A stretch of DNA of 35,104 bases from assembly GCA_029222685.1 (NCBI GenBank), contig JARHVB010000065.1:1-35104 (forward strand), in the 5' to 3' direction. Positions 1-7,968 of the stretch are shown one piece after another. Positions within the stretch are counted from its first letter, which is position 1; every line of letters starts with the position of its first letter. Under the pieces are notes generated by a model, which worked only from the letters and a program-made list of their open reading frames with translations, was not told the DNA's origin and did not search any database. Source of the stretch: Terripilifer ovatus (GTDB lineage Bacteria > Pseudomonadota > Alphaproteobacteria > Rhizobiales > Beijerinckiaceae). The position numbers were made by a program, and so were the translations under genes.

Positions 1-171
1 GATCGAAGGCCTGCCGGTGGACGAATAAAGCTCTTCAAACCGCTGGTTCAGCTTCGCCAGTGCCGCATCCGCCAGTCTGCGGATCGCCCTGAGCGGATGA
101 TCGGCCGGAATCCGCTTCTCAAGCGGAACATAGCTGAAAAGACTATCTCCGCCACCGCTGCTTCCCCGCAT
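1..171 (-). CDS. Transposase, N-terminal part (IS1182/IS5-like), cut by window edge
   Basis: Reading the minus strand from an ATG at 171 gives 57 codons without a stop, running off the left edge. The peptide contains SLFSYVPLEKRIPADHPLRA and ends in SSTGRPSI. This is the N-terminal signature of DDE transposases of the IS1182 group (often annotated IS5 or IS4 family), in which a 'sFSY-hPLRaI' stretch and a 'TGRPSIPPE' stretch precede the catalytic domain. The catalytic DDE residues lie outside the window. A GGAG ribosome binding site (plus-strand ctcc at 181-184) sits about nine bases before the start. The family call rests on remembered motifs; whether the element is intact cannot be judged. 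Confidence 0.8.
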   Translation of the reverse strand, partial: MRGSSGGGDSLFSYVPLEKRIPADHPLRAIRRLADAALAKLNQRFEELYSSTGRPSI

Positions 172-247
172 CGCAAATCACTCCGCATGTCCTGCAAAGT
201 GAATCACGAAAAACACCGAAAGGGGAGAGTTTTTCAGCAGCCTGCTA
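1..247 (-). mobile_element. Insertion sequence end carrying the partial transposase
   Basis: The transposase start at 171 is followed outward by about 75 bases of non-coding sequence ending in gagtttttcagcagcctg at 227-244. This resembles the terminal repeats I recall for IS1182-like elements of rhizobia. The outer boundary is therefore near 244-248, immediately next to the stop codon of the neighbouring small gene (245-247). The other end and the target duplication are outside the window, so the exact boundary is an estimate. Confidence 0.55.
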
Positions 248-475
248 GCGTTCGACCGCCGGGTCTTCGCCATGGCTATGCGATTTGCCCTCGGCCTCCG
301 CGCGCTGCAATTCGGCCTTTTCCTTGCCGTCGAGCGCCTTGGCGGCATCGCGCGCCTTTTCCGCCACCTTGCCGCTCTTCACGAATTTCTCCGTGGCCTC
401 GTTATAGGCGTTCGCGGCGGCGCGGTTGCCTTCGCCCTGGTTTCCGGACATCGAATTTGCGGCCTTGCCGGTCAT
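245..475 (-). CDS. Small hydrophilic protein of unknown function (76 aa)
   Basis: The protein is charged and rich in Ala, Lys and Glu (MTGKAANSMSGNQGEGNRAA... to SHSHGEDPAVER), with no signal peptide or membrane segment. It looks largely helical and natively soluble. Small proteins with an N-terminal 'SGNQGEGN' and a C-terminal 'EGKSHSHGEDP' are widespread, uncharacterised, in Bradyrhizobium-like genomes (recalled, not searched). The start at 475 is chosen over an in-frame ATG 39 bases upstream because AAGGAGAC lies directly before it (plus strand about 478-487). Its stop codon touches the IS end, so the last residues may or may not be original. Confidence 0.6.
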   Translation of the reverse strand: MTGKAANSMSGNQGEGNRAAANAYNEATEKFVKSGKVAEKARDAAKALDGKEKAELQRAEAEGKSHSHGEDPAVER

Positions 476-546
476 GAACTGTCTCCTTGATGGAATGCAT
501 CGGGGAAACGTCATGCCGACAGGATGGTTCCTGCCGCGGGGGCCGT

Positions 547-1374
547 TCAGGCGCCGGTTTCCGCCTGGTTCATGTCCGCCAAGGTCCGCAAAATCTCGCC
601 GCTGGCGGCGTCGGCCGGGAAAAACGCCTCGATGGCGAGTTCCGACAGGGTTATTTCAAGCGGCGTGCCGAACACGGTGGCCGTGCTGATCATCGACAGT
701 TCGCCCAGCGGCGTCGACATCCGCAGCGGCGTGATCACCAGCGGGCCGTCGTCGAGCCGCACCAGCGGGCGCCGCGGCGCCGGATAGGCGCGCAGTTCCT
801 TGAGCAGGTCGATCAGGCCGGGGTCCGCCGTGGCGTCGATCTGATGGGTGAGGCGGGCGAAAATATGCGCCCGCCATTCGTCGAGATTGAGGATGTTCGG
901 CGCCACGCCGTCGGGATGCAGGCTCAGCCGTAGCACGTTGACGGGCGGCGCGAGCAGGGCGGGCGATGCGCCTTTGAGCAGCGGCGCCACCGCCGCGTTC
1001 ATGGCCAGCAGGGTCCAGTGCCTGTCGACCGCGAAGGCCGGGTAGGGCTCGTGGCCCTTCAGCACCAGGTCGACGGCGGCACGGGCCGCGGCGAGCTGCG
1101 GGTCGTCGAGCCGGCGCTCGGAGAACAGCGGCGCGAAGCCGGCCGAAGCCAGCATGATGTTGCGCTCCCGCAGCGGCACCTCGAGCCGCCGCGCCAGGTT
1201 GAGCACCATCTCTCGCGACGGCTGCGAACGGCCGGTCTCGATGAAGCTCAGATGGCGGGTCGAGATCTCGGCGTCGCAGGCGAGATCGAGCTGGCTCATG
1301 CGCCGGCGCTGCCGCCAGGTGCGCAGGTGGTCGCCGAAATTGCGGGCGGCGGTGGTGGTCCGGGTATCGCTCAT
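547..1374 (-). CDS. XRE-family regulator with MmyB-like ligand-binding domain
   Basis: 275 aa. Residues about 13-70 form an XRE helix-turn-helix (WRQRRRMSQLDLACDAEIS, then RHLSFIETGRSQPSREMV). The remainder, from about residue 95, matches the MmyB-like domain (YPAFAVDRHWTLLAMNAA, LNLDEWRAHIF). Proteins with this architecture are DNA-binding regulators that usually sit beside, and control, small oxidoreductase or SnoaL-like genes. Here it is divergent from a SnoaL-like gene, and a perfect 17-bp palindrome lies between them, 34-50 bp upstream of this start. Autoregulation and repression of the neighbour are the natural inference. No clear Shine-Dalgarno sequence precedes the ATG. The ligand is unknown. 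Confidence 0.9.
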   Translation of the reverse strand: MSDTRTTTAARNFGDHLRTWRQRRRMSQLDLACDAEISTRHLSFIETGRSQPSREMVLNLARRLEVPLRERNIMLASAGFAPLFSERRLDDPQLAAARAAVDLVLKGHEPYPAFAVDRHWTLLAMNAAVAPLLKGASPALLAPPVNVLRLSLHPDGVAPNILNLDEWRAHIFARLTHQIDATADPGLIDLLKELRAYPAPRRPLVRLDDGPLVITPLRMSTPLGELSMISTATVFGTPLEITLSELAIEAFFPADAASGEILRTLADMNQAETGA

Positions 1375-1407
1375 GAGGCCAGTCTACCCGAGCCCGCCCG
1401 CCATTCC

Positions 1408-1424
1408 ATTACCTGCGAGGTAAT
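1408..1424. promoter_or_regulatory. Candidate operator: ATTACCT-gcg-AGGTAAT palindrome
   Basis: A perfect inverted repeat with 7-bp arms and a 3-bp spacer sits in the 132-bp divergent region between the XRE/MmyB regulator (start 1374) and the SnoaL-like gene (start 1507). Its position and symmetry fit a dimeric helix-turn-helix protein. Assignment to the adjacent regulator is inference. Confidence 0.7.
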
Positions 1425-1506
1425 CGACCGGCGGCGCCACTGCGACGATGGTCTCTCCCCAAGGACGACGGTCATCCCGACCGGTCCTGACCCGAAGGAG
1501 ACGACC

Positions 1507-1869
1507 ATGACCGCATTCAACCAGATCGCTGACCGCTACCTCGCAAGCTGGAACGAAACCGACGCTGCACGCCGGCAAAAGGCACTCGCCGAAGTCTTCG
1601 CCGCCGACGCCACCTATGTCGACCCTGTGCTGAACGGCGAGGGCCTCGCCGGCATCGACGCCATGATCGTCTCGGTGCACCAGCGCTTCCCAGGCTTCCG
1701 CTTCTCACGGCTCGGCGAAGCCGATGGCCATAACGACAGGGTCCGCTTCTCGTGGGCGCTGGCGAACGGCGACAGCGCCCCGGTCGTCAAGGGCACGGAT
1801 GTCGCGATTGTCGCCGACGACCGCCTGTCGTCCGTCGTGGGCTTCTTCGATTACGTCGCCAAGAGCTGA
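1507..1869 (+). CDS. SnoaL/NTF2-like protein
   Basis: 120 aa, a typical length for the SnoaL-like (NTF2 superfamily) alpha+beta barrel. Visible family features are the N-terminal helix region (FNQIADRYLASWNETDAARR), the strand entry DATYVDPV, and the end WALANGD...VKGTDVAIVADDRLSSVVGFFD. Members act as small cyclases, isomerases or ligand-binding proteins, and the substrate cannot be told from sequence. An AAGGAG at 1495-1500 sets the start. The next gene follows 34 bp downstream on the same strand, so both probably form one unit controlled by the divergent XRE/MmyB regulator through the palindrome at 1408-1424. Confidence 0.85.
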   Translation: MTAFNQIADRYLASWNETDAARRQKALAEVFAADATYVDPVLNGEGLAGIDAMIVSVHQRFPGFRFSRLGEADGHNDRVRFSWALANGDSAPVVKGTDVAIVADDRLSSVVGFFDYVAKS

Positions 1870-1903
1870 CATCGCATCCAGTCCTCAACATCAGGAGAAA
1901 CCT

Positions 1904-2305
1904 ATGTCCATGTTCAAGTCCGAAAACTTCTTGCGCAACATCCTGCTTCTCGATGCCGCGAGCGGCATCATTGGCGGCTTGCTGTTCATCCTCGCCGCCG
2001 GCCCAGTGGCCGGGCTGCTGGCGCTGCCCGCCGAATTCCTGCGCGGCGCGGGCGCGGTCCTGCTGCCCTTCGCGGCCTTCGTGCTCTGGGTCGCCACGCG
2101 GCAACCCATTCCGGCCAGGGCGGTCTGGATCGTCGTCGGCCTCAACGCCGTGTGGGTCATCGAGAGCATTGCGCTGCTGGTCGGCAGCTGGATTGCGCCC
2201 AATGCCGTCGGCACGGCGCTCGTGCTGGGGCAGGCCGCGGCGATCGCGGTGATTGCCGAGCTTGAGATCGTCGGCCTGCGCAGCCGTGGGGCGCAACCGG
2301 CGTGA
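1904..2305 (+). CDS. Small inner-membrane protein, four predicted helices
   Basis: 133 aa with four hydrophobic stretches (roughly residues 11-38, 44-63, 70-94 and 99-124), hence an integral membrane protein with a short charged N-terminus. It resembles the unnamed small membrane proteins often paired with SnoaL-like genes under MmyB-type regulators; no enzymatic motif is visible. AGGAGA at 1893-1898 fixes the ATG. It lies 34 bp after the SnoaL-like gene and is followed by a hairpin at 2328-2351, so it appears to be the last gene of a two-gene operon. Function unknown. Confidence 0.8.
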   Translation: MSMFKSENFLRNILLLDAASGIIGGLLFILAAGPVAGLLALPAEFLRGAGAVLLPFAAFVLWVATRQPIPARAVWIVVGLNAVWVIESIALLVGSWIAPNAVGTALVLGQAAAIAVIAELEIVGLRSRGAQPA

Positions 2306-2327
2306 GCCTCGTGCATAGCTGTCAAAG

Positions 2328-2351
2328 CAAGGGCCGCTGCGGCGGCCCTTG
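2328..2351 (+). terminator. Hairpin terminator candidate after the SnoaL/membrane gene pair
   Basis: CAAGGGCCGC and GCGGCCCTTG form a perfect 10-bp stem around a 4-base loop (tgcg), 22 bases after the membrane-protein stop and followed by tcatttt. The T tract is short and interrupted, so intrinsic termination is likely but not certain. Confidence 0.7.
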
Positions 2352-2405
2352 TCATTTTGCGTTCGGTGTTTCTAATGCCGCCTCGACATTGTGAGGAGCA
2401 GGCAG

Positions 2406-2894
2406 ATGCAAGAGCTGGTCGCGCGGGCGGAACGGATTTCAAATCTCCTCAAGTCCCGAAAGGAAACCATCGTCATCGCCGAGTCCTCGACCGGCGGCCT
2501 CATCTCGGCAGCGCTGCTCAGCATTCCCGGCGCGTCCGCATATTTTCTCGGCGGCGCCGTCGTCTATACCAAGACCGCGCGCAGCGAATTCTTCGCCATC
2601 ACCGACGAGACGATGAACGGCATGCGCGCCTCGACCGAGCCCTATGCCCGCCTGCTGGCGAATACGGCGCGAACGCGCTTCGGTACAAGCTGGGCCTTGG
2701 GCGAGAGCGGCGCCACCGGTCCCGCCGGCAATCGTTATGGCGATGCTTCCGGTCATTGCTGCATCGCCGTCGCCGGTTCGGCTGAACGTGCGATCACGCT
2801 CGAGACCGGCGTCGACGACAGATACGCCAACATGTTTGCCTTTGCTGCTGCGGCGCTCGACCTGCTCGAGAGCGTGCTGACCGAAGCCCGCTAG
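2406..2894 (+). CDS. CinA C-terminal-domain protein (nicotinamide-nucleotide amidase family)
   Basis: 162 aa, the usual length of stand-alone CinA-C (PncC-type) proteins. Family motifs are AESSTGGLISAALLSIPGAS near the N-terminus, VVYTKTAR, and GESGATGPAGNRYG. In characterised members this domain deamidates nicotinamide mononucleotide to nicotinate mononucleotide in pyridine-nucleotide salvage. Here the central motif reads GESGATGP where AISGIAGP is usual, so activity is inferred only. The ATG at 2406 is preferred over an in-frame GTG at 2391 because AGGAG at 2394-2398 stands seven bases before it. It stands alone between the hairpin at 2328 and a methyltransferase gene. Confidence 0.85.
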   Translation: MQELVARAERISNLLKSRKETIVIAESSTGGLISAALLSIPGASAYFLGGAVVYTKTARSEFFAITDETMNGMRASTEPYARLLANTARTRFGTSWALGESGATGPAGNRYGDASGHCCIAVAGSAERAITLETGVDDRYANMFAFAAAALDLLESVLTEAR

Positions 2895-3016
2895 TGTCCT
2901 TCAGGGTTTCGACCGCGCGTTGCACGGATACGGTCGGTGTTCGCCCGCTGACTATCCGCACCGTCGTCGATGCTATACCAGTTTACGGGCGACTGTCGCG
3001 CAGAGGTTCGGACACA

Positions 3017-3706
3017 ATGAATTGGCGTGAATACTGGAACGGCCCGCATCCGATCTATGTCAACCAGCGCCATCACGAACTGCATTTCCAGCTGATCGCC
3101 CGCGACATCGCGGCGCTGTTTCCGTCAGCCCAGGCGGTCGTGCTCGACTATGGTTGCGGCGAGGCCTGGACCGCCGGCGATCTCGCCGCCAAATGCGCAA
3201 AACTCTATCTGTTCGATACGGCTGAGACCGTGCGGGCGCAGGTCGCCAAACGCACGGAGGGAAATGCCCGCATCCAGGTTCTGGATGAGCCGGGATTGGC
3301 CGCGCTCGATCCACATTCGCTCGACCTGATCGTCGTCAATTCGGTGCTGCAATATCTGTCGCGCCAGGAGTTCGTTGACCTGCTGGCCATGGCGAAGGCG
3401 AAACTGAAGCCGGATGGCGCCCTGGCCCTGGGCGATATCATTCCTGAAGATGCGAACGCCCTGTCGGACACTTTGGCCCTGCTGGATTTCGGCCTGAAGG
3501 GCGGGTTTCTGTTCGCCGCCCTCGGCGGGCTGGTGCGCACGGCGTTCTCCGACTACCGCAAGCTGCGCGATACGCTGGGCCTTGCCCGCTATTCGCAGGC
3601 TGGCCTGCTGGCCATCCTGCGTGAAAATGGTTTTGCCGGCGCAAGGGCGGCCCATAATATCGGCCACAATCAGGGGCGTATGCTGTTCATCGCCAGACCG
3701 GCTTGA
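3017..3706 (+). CDS. Class I SAM-dependent methyltransferase
   Basis: 229 aa. The SAM-binding Rossmann core is visible: motif I VVLDYGCGEAWTAG (about residues 41-54), an acidic residue after the second strand in LYLFDTAE, and the post-II motif LDLIVVNSVLQYLS. The C-terminal part carries a hydrophobic patch (DFGLKGGFLFAALGGLVRTAFSDY in outline) and ends HNIGHNQGRMLFIARPA. The acceptor is unknown. The 123-bp gap before it contains no other gene; an in-frame GTG at 2894 would overlap the preceding stop and lacks a ribosome binding site, so the ATG at 3017 was chosen. It lies 49 bp upstream of lgt and may be co-transcribed with it. Confidence 0.85.
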   Translation: MNWREYWNGPHPIYVNQRHHELHFQLIARDIAALFPSAQAVVLDYGCGEAWTAGDLAAKCAKLYLFDTAETVRAQVAKRTEGNARIQVLDEPGLAALDPHSLDLIVVNSVLQYLSRQEFVDLLAMAKAKLKPDGALALGDIIPEDANALSDTLALLDFGLKGGFLFAALGGLVRTAFSDYRKLRDTLGLARYSQAGLLAILRENGFAGARAAHNIGHNQGRMLFIARPA

Positions 3707-3755
3707 TTCTCCAGCGCTTGCGGCGCGACCGGCCAGCGGCTACGCAGGAAACAGC

Positions 3756-4583
3756 ATGTTTGCACCCGTCATAGCCTATCCCATCATCGATCCGGTTCTG
3801 GTATCTGTCGGGCCGATCGCCATTCGCTGGTATGCGCTCGCCTATATTTTCGGGCTCGTGGGTGGCTGGCTCTATGCCCGAAGGCTGGTGTCGCAGGCGC
3901 AATTGTGGGGCGGGGTGAAGCGTCCCTCGGTCGCCTCGCTCGACGACCTGCTGGTCTATTGCGCCTTCGGCGTCATTCTCGGCGGCCGCATCGGCTACGT
4001 GCTGTTCTATAATCTCGAGCATTTCATGGCCTATCCGGCCGATATCATCGCGGTCTGGAACGGCGGCATGTCGTTCCACGGCGGCCTCGCCGGCGCCGCT
4101 TTTGCGATCTGGCTCTATGCCCGCCGCAATGCGGTCGGCGTCCTCAGCGTCACCGATCTGTGTTCGACCGTCGTTCCCATCGGCCTGCTGTTCGGCCGCA
4201 TCGCCAATTTCATCAAGCCGGAACTCTGGGGCAGGGCGACCGATGTGCCGTGGGCCATGGTGTTTCCCGATGCCGGCCCGATCGCGCGCCATCCCAGCCA
4301 GCTCTACGAAGCCGGCCTCGAAGGCCTCGTGCTGCTGGTGATTCTTTACGTGCTGGCCATGCGCGGCGGCTTCCGCAGTCCGGGCTTTCTCACCGGCGTC
4401 TTCGGTGTCGGTTACGGCCTGGCGCGTATTTTCTGTGAATTCTTCCGCGAACCCGATCCCCAACTCGGGTTTCTGTTTGGAAATGCGACAATGGGCATGC
4501 TCCTGTCGGTGCCGCTGGTGCTGGCGGGGCTGTGGCTGATCGTGCGGGCCCGTCCGCAGGCGCAGGTTGGGGAGGCGCGATGA
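3756..4583 (+). CDS. lgt: Prolipoprotein diacylglyceryl transferase
   Basis: 275 aa, about the normal length for Lgt. This inner-membrane enzyme moves diacylglycerol from phosphatidylglycerol to the lipobox cysteine of prolipoproteins, the first step of lipoprotein maturation. The N-terminus has the typical IDPVLVSVGPIAIRWYALAY. The Lgt signature region reads GRIANFIKPELWGRAT, preceded by WNGGMSFHGGLAG and followed by HPSQLYEA; the conserved Arg, Asn, Glu and His residues are present. Several transmembrane helices are evident. AGGAA at 3746-3750 precedes the start. The stop overlaps the start of the next gene (ATGA), indicating translational coupling. The lgt-MidA-like-pgeF order recurs in Hyphomicrobiales (recalled). 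Confidence 0.97.
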   Translation: MFAPVIAYPIIDPVLVSVGPIAIRWYALAYIFGLVGGWLYARRLVSQAQLWGGVKRPSVASLDDLLVYCAFGVILGGRIGYVLFYNLEHFMAYPADIIAVWNGGMSFHGGLAGAAFAIWLYARRNAVGVLSVTDLCSTVVPIGLLFGRIANFIKPELWGRATDVPWAMVFPDAGPIARHPSQLYEAGLEGLVLLVILYVLAMRGGFRSPGFLTGVFGVGYGLARIFCEFFREPDPQLGFLFGNATMGMLLSVPLVLAGLWLIVRARPQAQVGEAR

Positions 4584-5689
4584 CACCGCTCGCCGAGCAT
4601 ATCCGCCAATTGATCCGCAAGGGCGAGACCGTCTCGCTCGACCGGTTTATGGCTCTGGCTCTCGGCGATCCCGAGTACGGCTATTACATGACGCGCGATC
4701 CGTTCGGCGCCGATGGCGATTTTGTCACCGCGCCGGAAATCTCGCAGATGTTCGGCGAATTGCTCGGCCTGTGGGCGGCGGAAGTATGGGCGCTCATGGG
4801 CTCGCCCCCGCACATCCAGCTCGTCGAATTCGGACCCGGCCGCGGCACCCTGATGTCGGACGCGCTGCGCGCGCTGCAGGTCGCCGGCAATTTCGCCCAG
4901 GCGCTCGACGTCCATCTGATCGAGACCAGCCCTTACCTCGAGGCACAGCAGCGTGAGACCCTGGGCGAAACGCAGTTCAAGGTTTACTGGCATACGTCGC
5001 TCGACACCGTGCCCGAAGGACCCTCGATCTTTCTCGCCAACGAATTCTTCGATGCGCTGCCGGTGCGCCATTTCGTCCGCTACAACAAGGCTTGGTTTGA
5101 AAAAGTCATCGGCCTGGAAGATGACGGCTCGTTCTATTTCGGCCTTGCAGCAGAGCCGGAACCGACTATCCGGGCGCAAGCGCTGGAAGGCACGGTGCTG
5201 GAAATCGGCGCTGCCGCCCATCGCCTGATGGCCGCCCTGGCGCAGCGGCTGCTGAAGCATCCCGGCGCGGCGCTCATCATCGACTACGGGCATGTGCAAA
5301 CCGATTTCGGCGAGACCCTGCAGGCGCTGAAGAACCATAAGGCGGTCGATCCGCTGGCCGAGCCCGGCGAGGCCGATCTCACGGCCCATGTCGATTTTGC
5401 CGCGCTGGCGCGCACGGCGAAAGCCATCGGCGCCGCCGTTGCAGGGCCTGTGCGGCAGGCGGATTTCCTCGCCAAGCTCGGCATCTTCGAGCGCGCCGCC
5501 GGGCTCAAGCGTCAGGCGACGCCGCGCCAGGCCATCGAGGTCGACCGCGCCTTGCTGCGCCTGATGTCGACTGCGGGTGAGCCTGGCGCCGGCGGCGTCA
5601 TGGCGCCGGGGATGGGAGGATTGTTCAAAGTCCTCGCTGTCACCAGCCCCGATCTGCCGCCGCTGCCGGGATTTCAGGAGAAGCCGTGA
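4580..5689 (+). CDS. NDUFAF7/MidA-type SAM-dependent methyltransferase
   Basis: 369 aa, the family length (former DUF185). Characteristic stretches are YGYYMTRDPFGADGDFVTAPEISQ in outline near the N-terminus, LVEFGPGRGTLMSD (SAM motif I, around residue 90), FLANEFFDALPVRHF, and ALIIDYGH. The mitochondrial homologue NDUFAF7 symmetrically dimethylates an arginine of a complex I core subunit; bacterial members are presumed protein arginine methyltransferases, with the target unproven. The start overlaps the lgt stop (ATGA, 4580-4583) with GGAGG at 4571-4575. The stop overlaps the GTG start of the following gene (5686-5689). Coupled translation with both neighbours is likely. Confidence 0.93.
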   Translation: MTPLAEHIRQLIRKGETVSLDRFMALALGDPEYGYYMTRDPFGADGDFVTAPEISQMFGELLGLWAAEVWALMGSPPHIQLVEFGPGRGTLMSDALRALQVAGNFAQALDVHLIETSPYLEAQQRETLGETQFKVYWHTSLDTVPEGPSIFLANEFFDALPVRHFVRYNKAWFEKVIGLEDDGSFYFGLAAEPEPTIRAQALEGTVLEIGAAAHRLMAALAQRLLKHPGAALIIDYGHVQTDFGETLQALKNHKAVDPLAEPGEADLTAHVDFAALARTAKAIGAAVAGPVRQADFLAKLGIFERAAGLKRQATPRQAIEVDRALLRLMSTAGEPGAGGVMAPGMGGLFKVLAVTSPDLPPLPGFQEKP

Positions 5690-6465
5690 CGAAGCAGCTT
5701 CCCGTCGTTCGTTCGCGATTGCTCGAGACCGAGGGGATCGCGCATGCCTTCTTCACCCGCCAGGGCGGCGTCAGCACCGGCATCTATGCGTCGCTGAACG
5801 GCGGGGCGGGCTCGCGTGACGACGCCGATGCGGTGGCCGAGAACAAGCGCCGGATGGCGGTGCAGCTTGGCGTTGAGCCGCAGCGCTTTCTCGTGCCCTA
5901 TCAGATTCATTCGGCGACATCCCTGTCGGTCCACGGACCCTGGCCAGAGGCGGAACGGCCGCGCTGCGACGGGCTCGTCACCGCATCGAAAGATCTGGCG
6001 CTTGGCGTCACCGGCGCCGATTGCGGCATCCTGCTGTTCTGCGATCCGCAAGCCAAAGTCGTCGCCGCCGCCCATGCCGGATGGAAAGGCGCCTTCGACG
6101 GCGTGCTCGAAGCGACCCTGGCGGGAATGCGCGAGGCCGGCGCCCGGCAAGAGGAAATCCGTGTCGTACTGGGGCCGACGATCGCCGCGGCTTCCTACGA
6201 AGTCGGTCCCGAGTTCGTTGCCCGTTTCCGCACCGCCGATAGCGCCAACGCGAAATTCTTCGCACCGTCCGCGCGAAACGGCCACGCCATGTTCGATCTG
6301 CCGGCCTATATCGGCGCGCGTCTGGCCCAGGCGGGTGTAAAGAAATTCGAGAATCTCGACCTCGATACCTATGCGGATCCGGAGCGGTTCTTCTCCTACC
6401 GCCGCACCACCCACCGCAACGAACCGGACTACGGCCGCCTGATTGCGGCCATCGCACTGGTCTGA
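5686..6465 (+). CDS. pgeF: Polyphenol oxidase / YfiH family (peptidoglycan editing factor)
   Basis: 259 aa. The family's metal site and core are visible: PYQIHSATS, VTGADCGILLFCD (Cys ligand) and AAAHAGWKGAFDGVLE (His ligand), plus the terminal FSYRRTTHRNEPDYGR. PgeF in Escherichia coli prevents incorporation of L-Ser into peptidoglycan stems; other members act on purine nucleosides or phenols, so the precise reaction here is open. The start is GTG, overlapping the preceding stop by four bases (GTGA), which explains the unusual codon. It is the last gene of the lgt operon; a 111-bp gap follows. Confidence 0.93.
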   Translation: MTKQLPVVRSRLLETEGIAHAFFTRQGGVSTGIYASLNGGAGSRDDADAVAENKRRMAVQLGVEPQRFLVPYQIHSATSLSVHGPWPEAERPRCDGLVTASKDLALGVTGADCGILLFCDPQAKVVAAAHAGWKGAFDGVLEATLAGMREAGARQEEIRVVLGPTIAAASYEVGPEFVARFRTADSANAKFFAPSARNGHAMFDLPAYIGARLAQAGVKKFENLDLDTYADPERFFSYRRTTHRNEPDYGRLIAAIALV

Positions 6466-6576
6466 CGGCGGCATCGGTGTTGGCTGCCTGTTTTTAATTC
6501 ACGCGATTCAATTGCCATCGGCCGTGATGCCGACTAGCCTTTACCTTAAGAAGTAGTCTTGCTGGAGGGCGCGATC

Positions 6577-7032
6577 ATGAGTGCTGGGCCGACCGAACCG
6601 AGGCTGCTGATCCCTGGCCTGCGCCGCTTCTATGATTTCGTCGAACCTCTGACCTGGCCGCTGATCCGCGCCGGCTGCGGCTGGCTGTTTATTGTTCATG
6701 GCTGGGGCAAGTGGACGCGCGGCATGGAAGGACAGGCCCAGGTCCTGGCGCGGTCGGGCTGGGACTATGGCCCGTCCCTGTCGGTCGTACTGTTCGCTCT
6801 CGAATTCGTCGGCGGCATCTGCCTGCTGCTCGGCCTGATGACCCGTTTCTGGGCCGCCGCGCTGGCGGTGGAGATGGGCGTGCTGACGTTCTATCAATAC
6901 TGGGGCAACGGCTTTTCCTGGCTCAGGCAGGGCTACGAATTCACCCTTTTGTGGGGCATCGTGTGCCTCGCCATCGCCTTGCGCGGTGGTCGCGAATATT
7001 CGCTCGACCGGGCGCTCGGGCGGGAACTCTGA
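6577..7032 (+). CDS. DoxX family membrane protein
   Basis: 151 aa with four hydrophobic segments. The N-terminal half contains the DoxX-type start of helix one, LTWPLIRAGCGWLFIVHGWGK, followed by FALEFVGGICLLLGLMTRFWAA. DoxX/DoxD-like proteins are small integral membrane proteins, often redox linked, whose biochemical role is mostly undefined. GGAGGG at 6564-6569, seven bases before the ATG at 6577, decides this start over an in-frame ATG at 6559. It is a stand-alone gene, convergent with the barrel gene at 7041. Confidence 0.88.
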   Translation: MSAGPTEPRLLIPGLRRFYDFVEPLTWPLIRAGCGWLFIVHGWGKWTRGMEGQAQVLARSGWDYGPSLSVVLFALEFVGGICLLLGLMTRFWAAALAVEMGVLTFYQYWGNGFSWLRQGYEFTLLWGIVCLAIALRGGREYSLDRALGREL

Positions 7033-7040
7033 CCGGTGAT

Positions 7041-7904
7041 TCAGAACGCGGCGCCGTAGAGCAGGCGCACTTCGTTGCGTTCGAAATTAGTCAGGTCCAG
7101 GCGGTTGGGCACCTGATCGCCGCGCCCGAACACCTGTCGGCTCCACACTGCCGATATGAACGAATGCTCGGTCGGCTTGTAATACAGGGTCGGGCCGATC
7201 GATATGGAATGGCTCACAAACGCATTGAGAAATGTACCGGACATGGCGCGCGCGTAACGGACTTCGCCGCCCATGAACAGGCTGCCGGCGACGCGCGTCG
7301 TCAATCCGGCGGACATGCCCATGGCGGAGGCACGACTCCAGCCGATCGCGCCCGGCACGCGGCTGATGCTTGCTTCATAATTGAAATTGAGCGCCCCGAC
7401 GACCTTGTCCGCTACCAGTTCCTTGTCGAACAAGGCCGATACCATGGTGCCGAATTCCCGCGTCCGGGCGCCTGTCGCCGCGTCGGTATGTGCCCAGGCG
7501 GGCATCGCGCCGATGGTGAGGCCGAATGGCGCGTCGGCTCGGCGCAGGACGCGATATTTCATCTCCAAACTGGCGCCTTCGAAGGCAAATGCGTTGCGGT
7601 CGGCGATGCCCGGCACGCCGCCGATATCATGTCTAAGGATGGAAATTCCCGGTGAGATGCGAATGTCGTCTAGAATCGTGAATTTGCCGGAGGTGGCCGT
7701 CGAGAACACCGAGTAACGGCCGCTCGTCTTGCCTAGTCGTCCGAAGGTGGAAAGCTCGAATTCGCGGTCGCCTTTCTTGCCGATATCCGAGCCTTCGGTG
7801 AAGCCGAACATGTGCTCGGTATCGATGTCGTCCGCCGCTCGCGCGACGTTCTCGATCGGCAGCGGAACCAGGAACAGGGCTGTGAACAGGACATGCTTGG
7901 TCAT
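7041..7904 (-). CDS. Outer-membrane beta-barrel protein, unknown family, downstream of mntH
   Basis: 287 aa with a signal peptide ending near AARA-type residues 18-23 (MTKHVLFTALFLVPLPIENVAR then AADD). The mature part alternates hydrophobic and polar residues and ends in an aromatic residue (LLYGAAF), as expected for a barrel recognised by the Bam machinery. No Trp-box or Omp25-type signature is seen, and I do not recognise the family. It starts 64 bp after the mntH stop on the same strand with no obvious terminator between, so it probably shares the mntH transcript. A role in outer-membrane metal passage, like that of the rhizobial Mn2+ channel MnoP, is a guess from context only. Confidence 0.8.
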   Translation of the reverse strand: MTKHVLFTALFLVPLPIENVARAADDIDTEHMFGFTEGSDIGKKGDREFELSTFGRLGKTSGRYSVFSTATSGKFTILDDIRISPGISILRHDIGGVPGIADRNAFAFEGASLEMKYRVLRRADAPFGLTIGAMPAWAHTDAATGARTREFGTMVSALFDKELVADKVVGALNFNYEASISRVPGAIGWSRASAMGMSAGLTTRVAGSLFMGGEVRYARAMSGTFLNAFVSHSISIGPTLYYKPTEHSFISAVWSRQVFGRGDQVPNRLDLTNFERNEVRLLYGAAF

Positions 7905-7968
7905 TGTCTTCGGAAGTCCTGAAGAGACGTTTCGGTCAGCGGTGGAAGGCGCGTCGGTTGGGGACTGG

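Noticed and set aside
2..28. Short plus-strand reading frame ending in TAA at the left edge, as if the tail of a gene
   Set aside because: The opposite strand in the same place encodes a recognisable transposase N-terminus with a ribosome binding site, which explains the sequence better.
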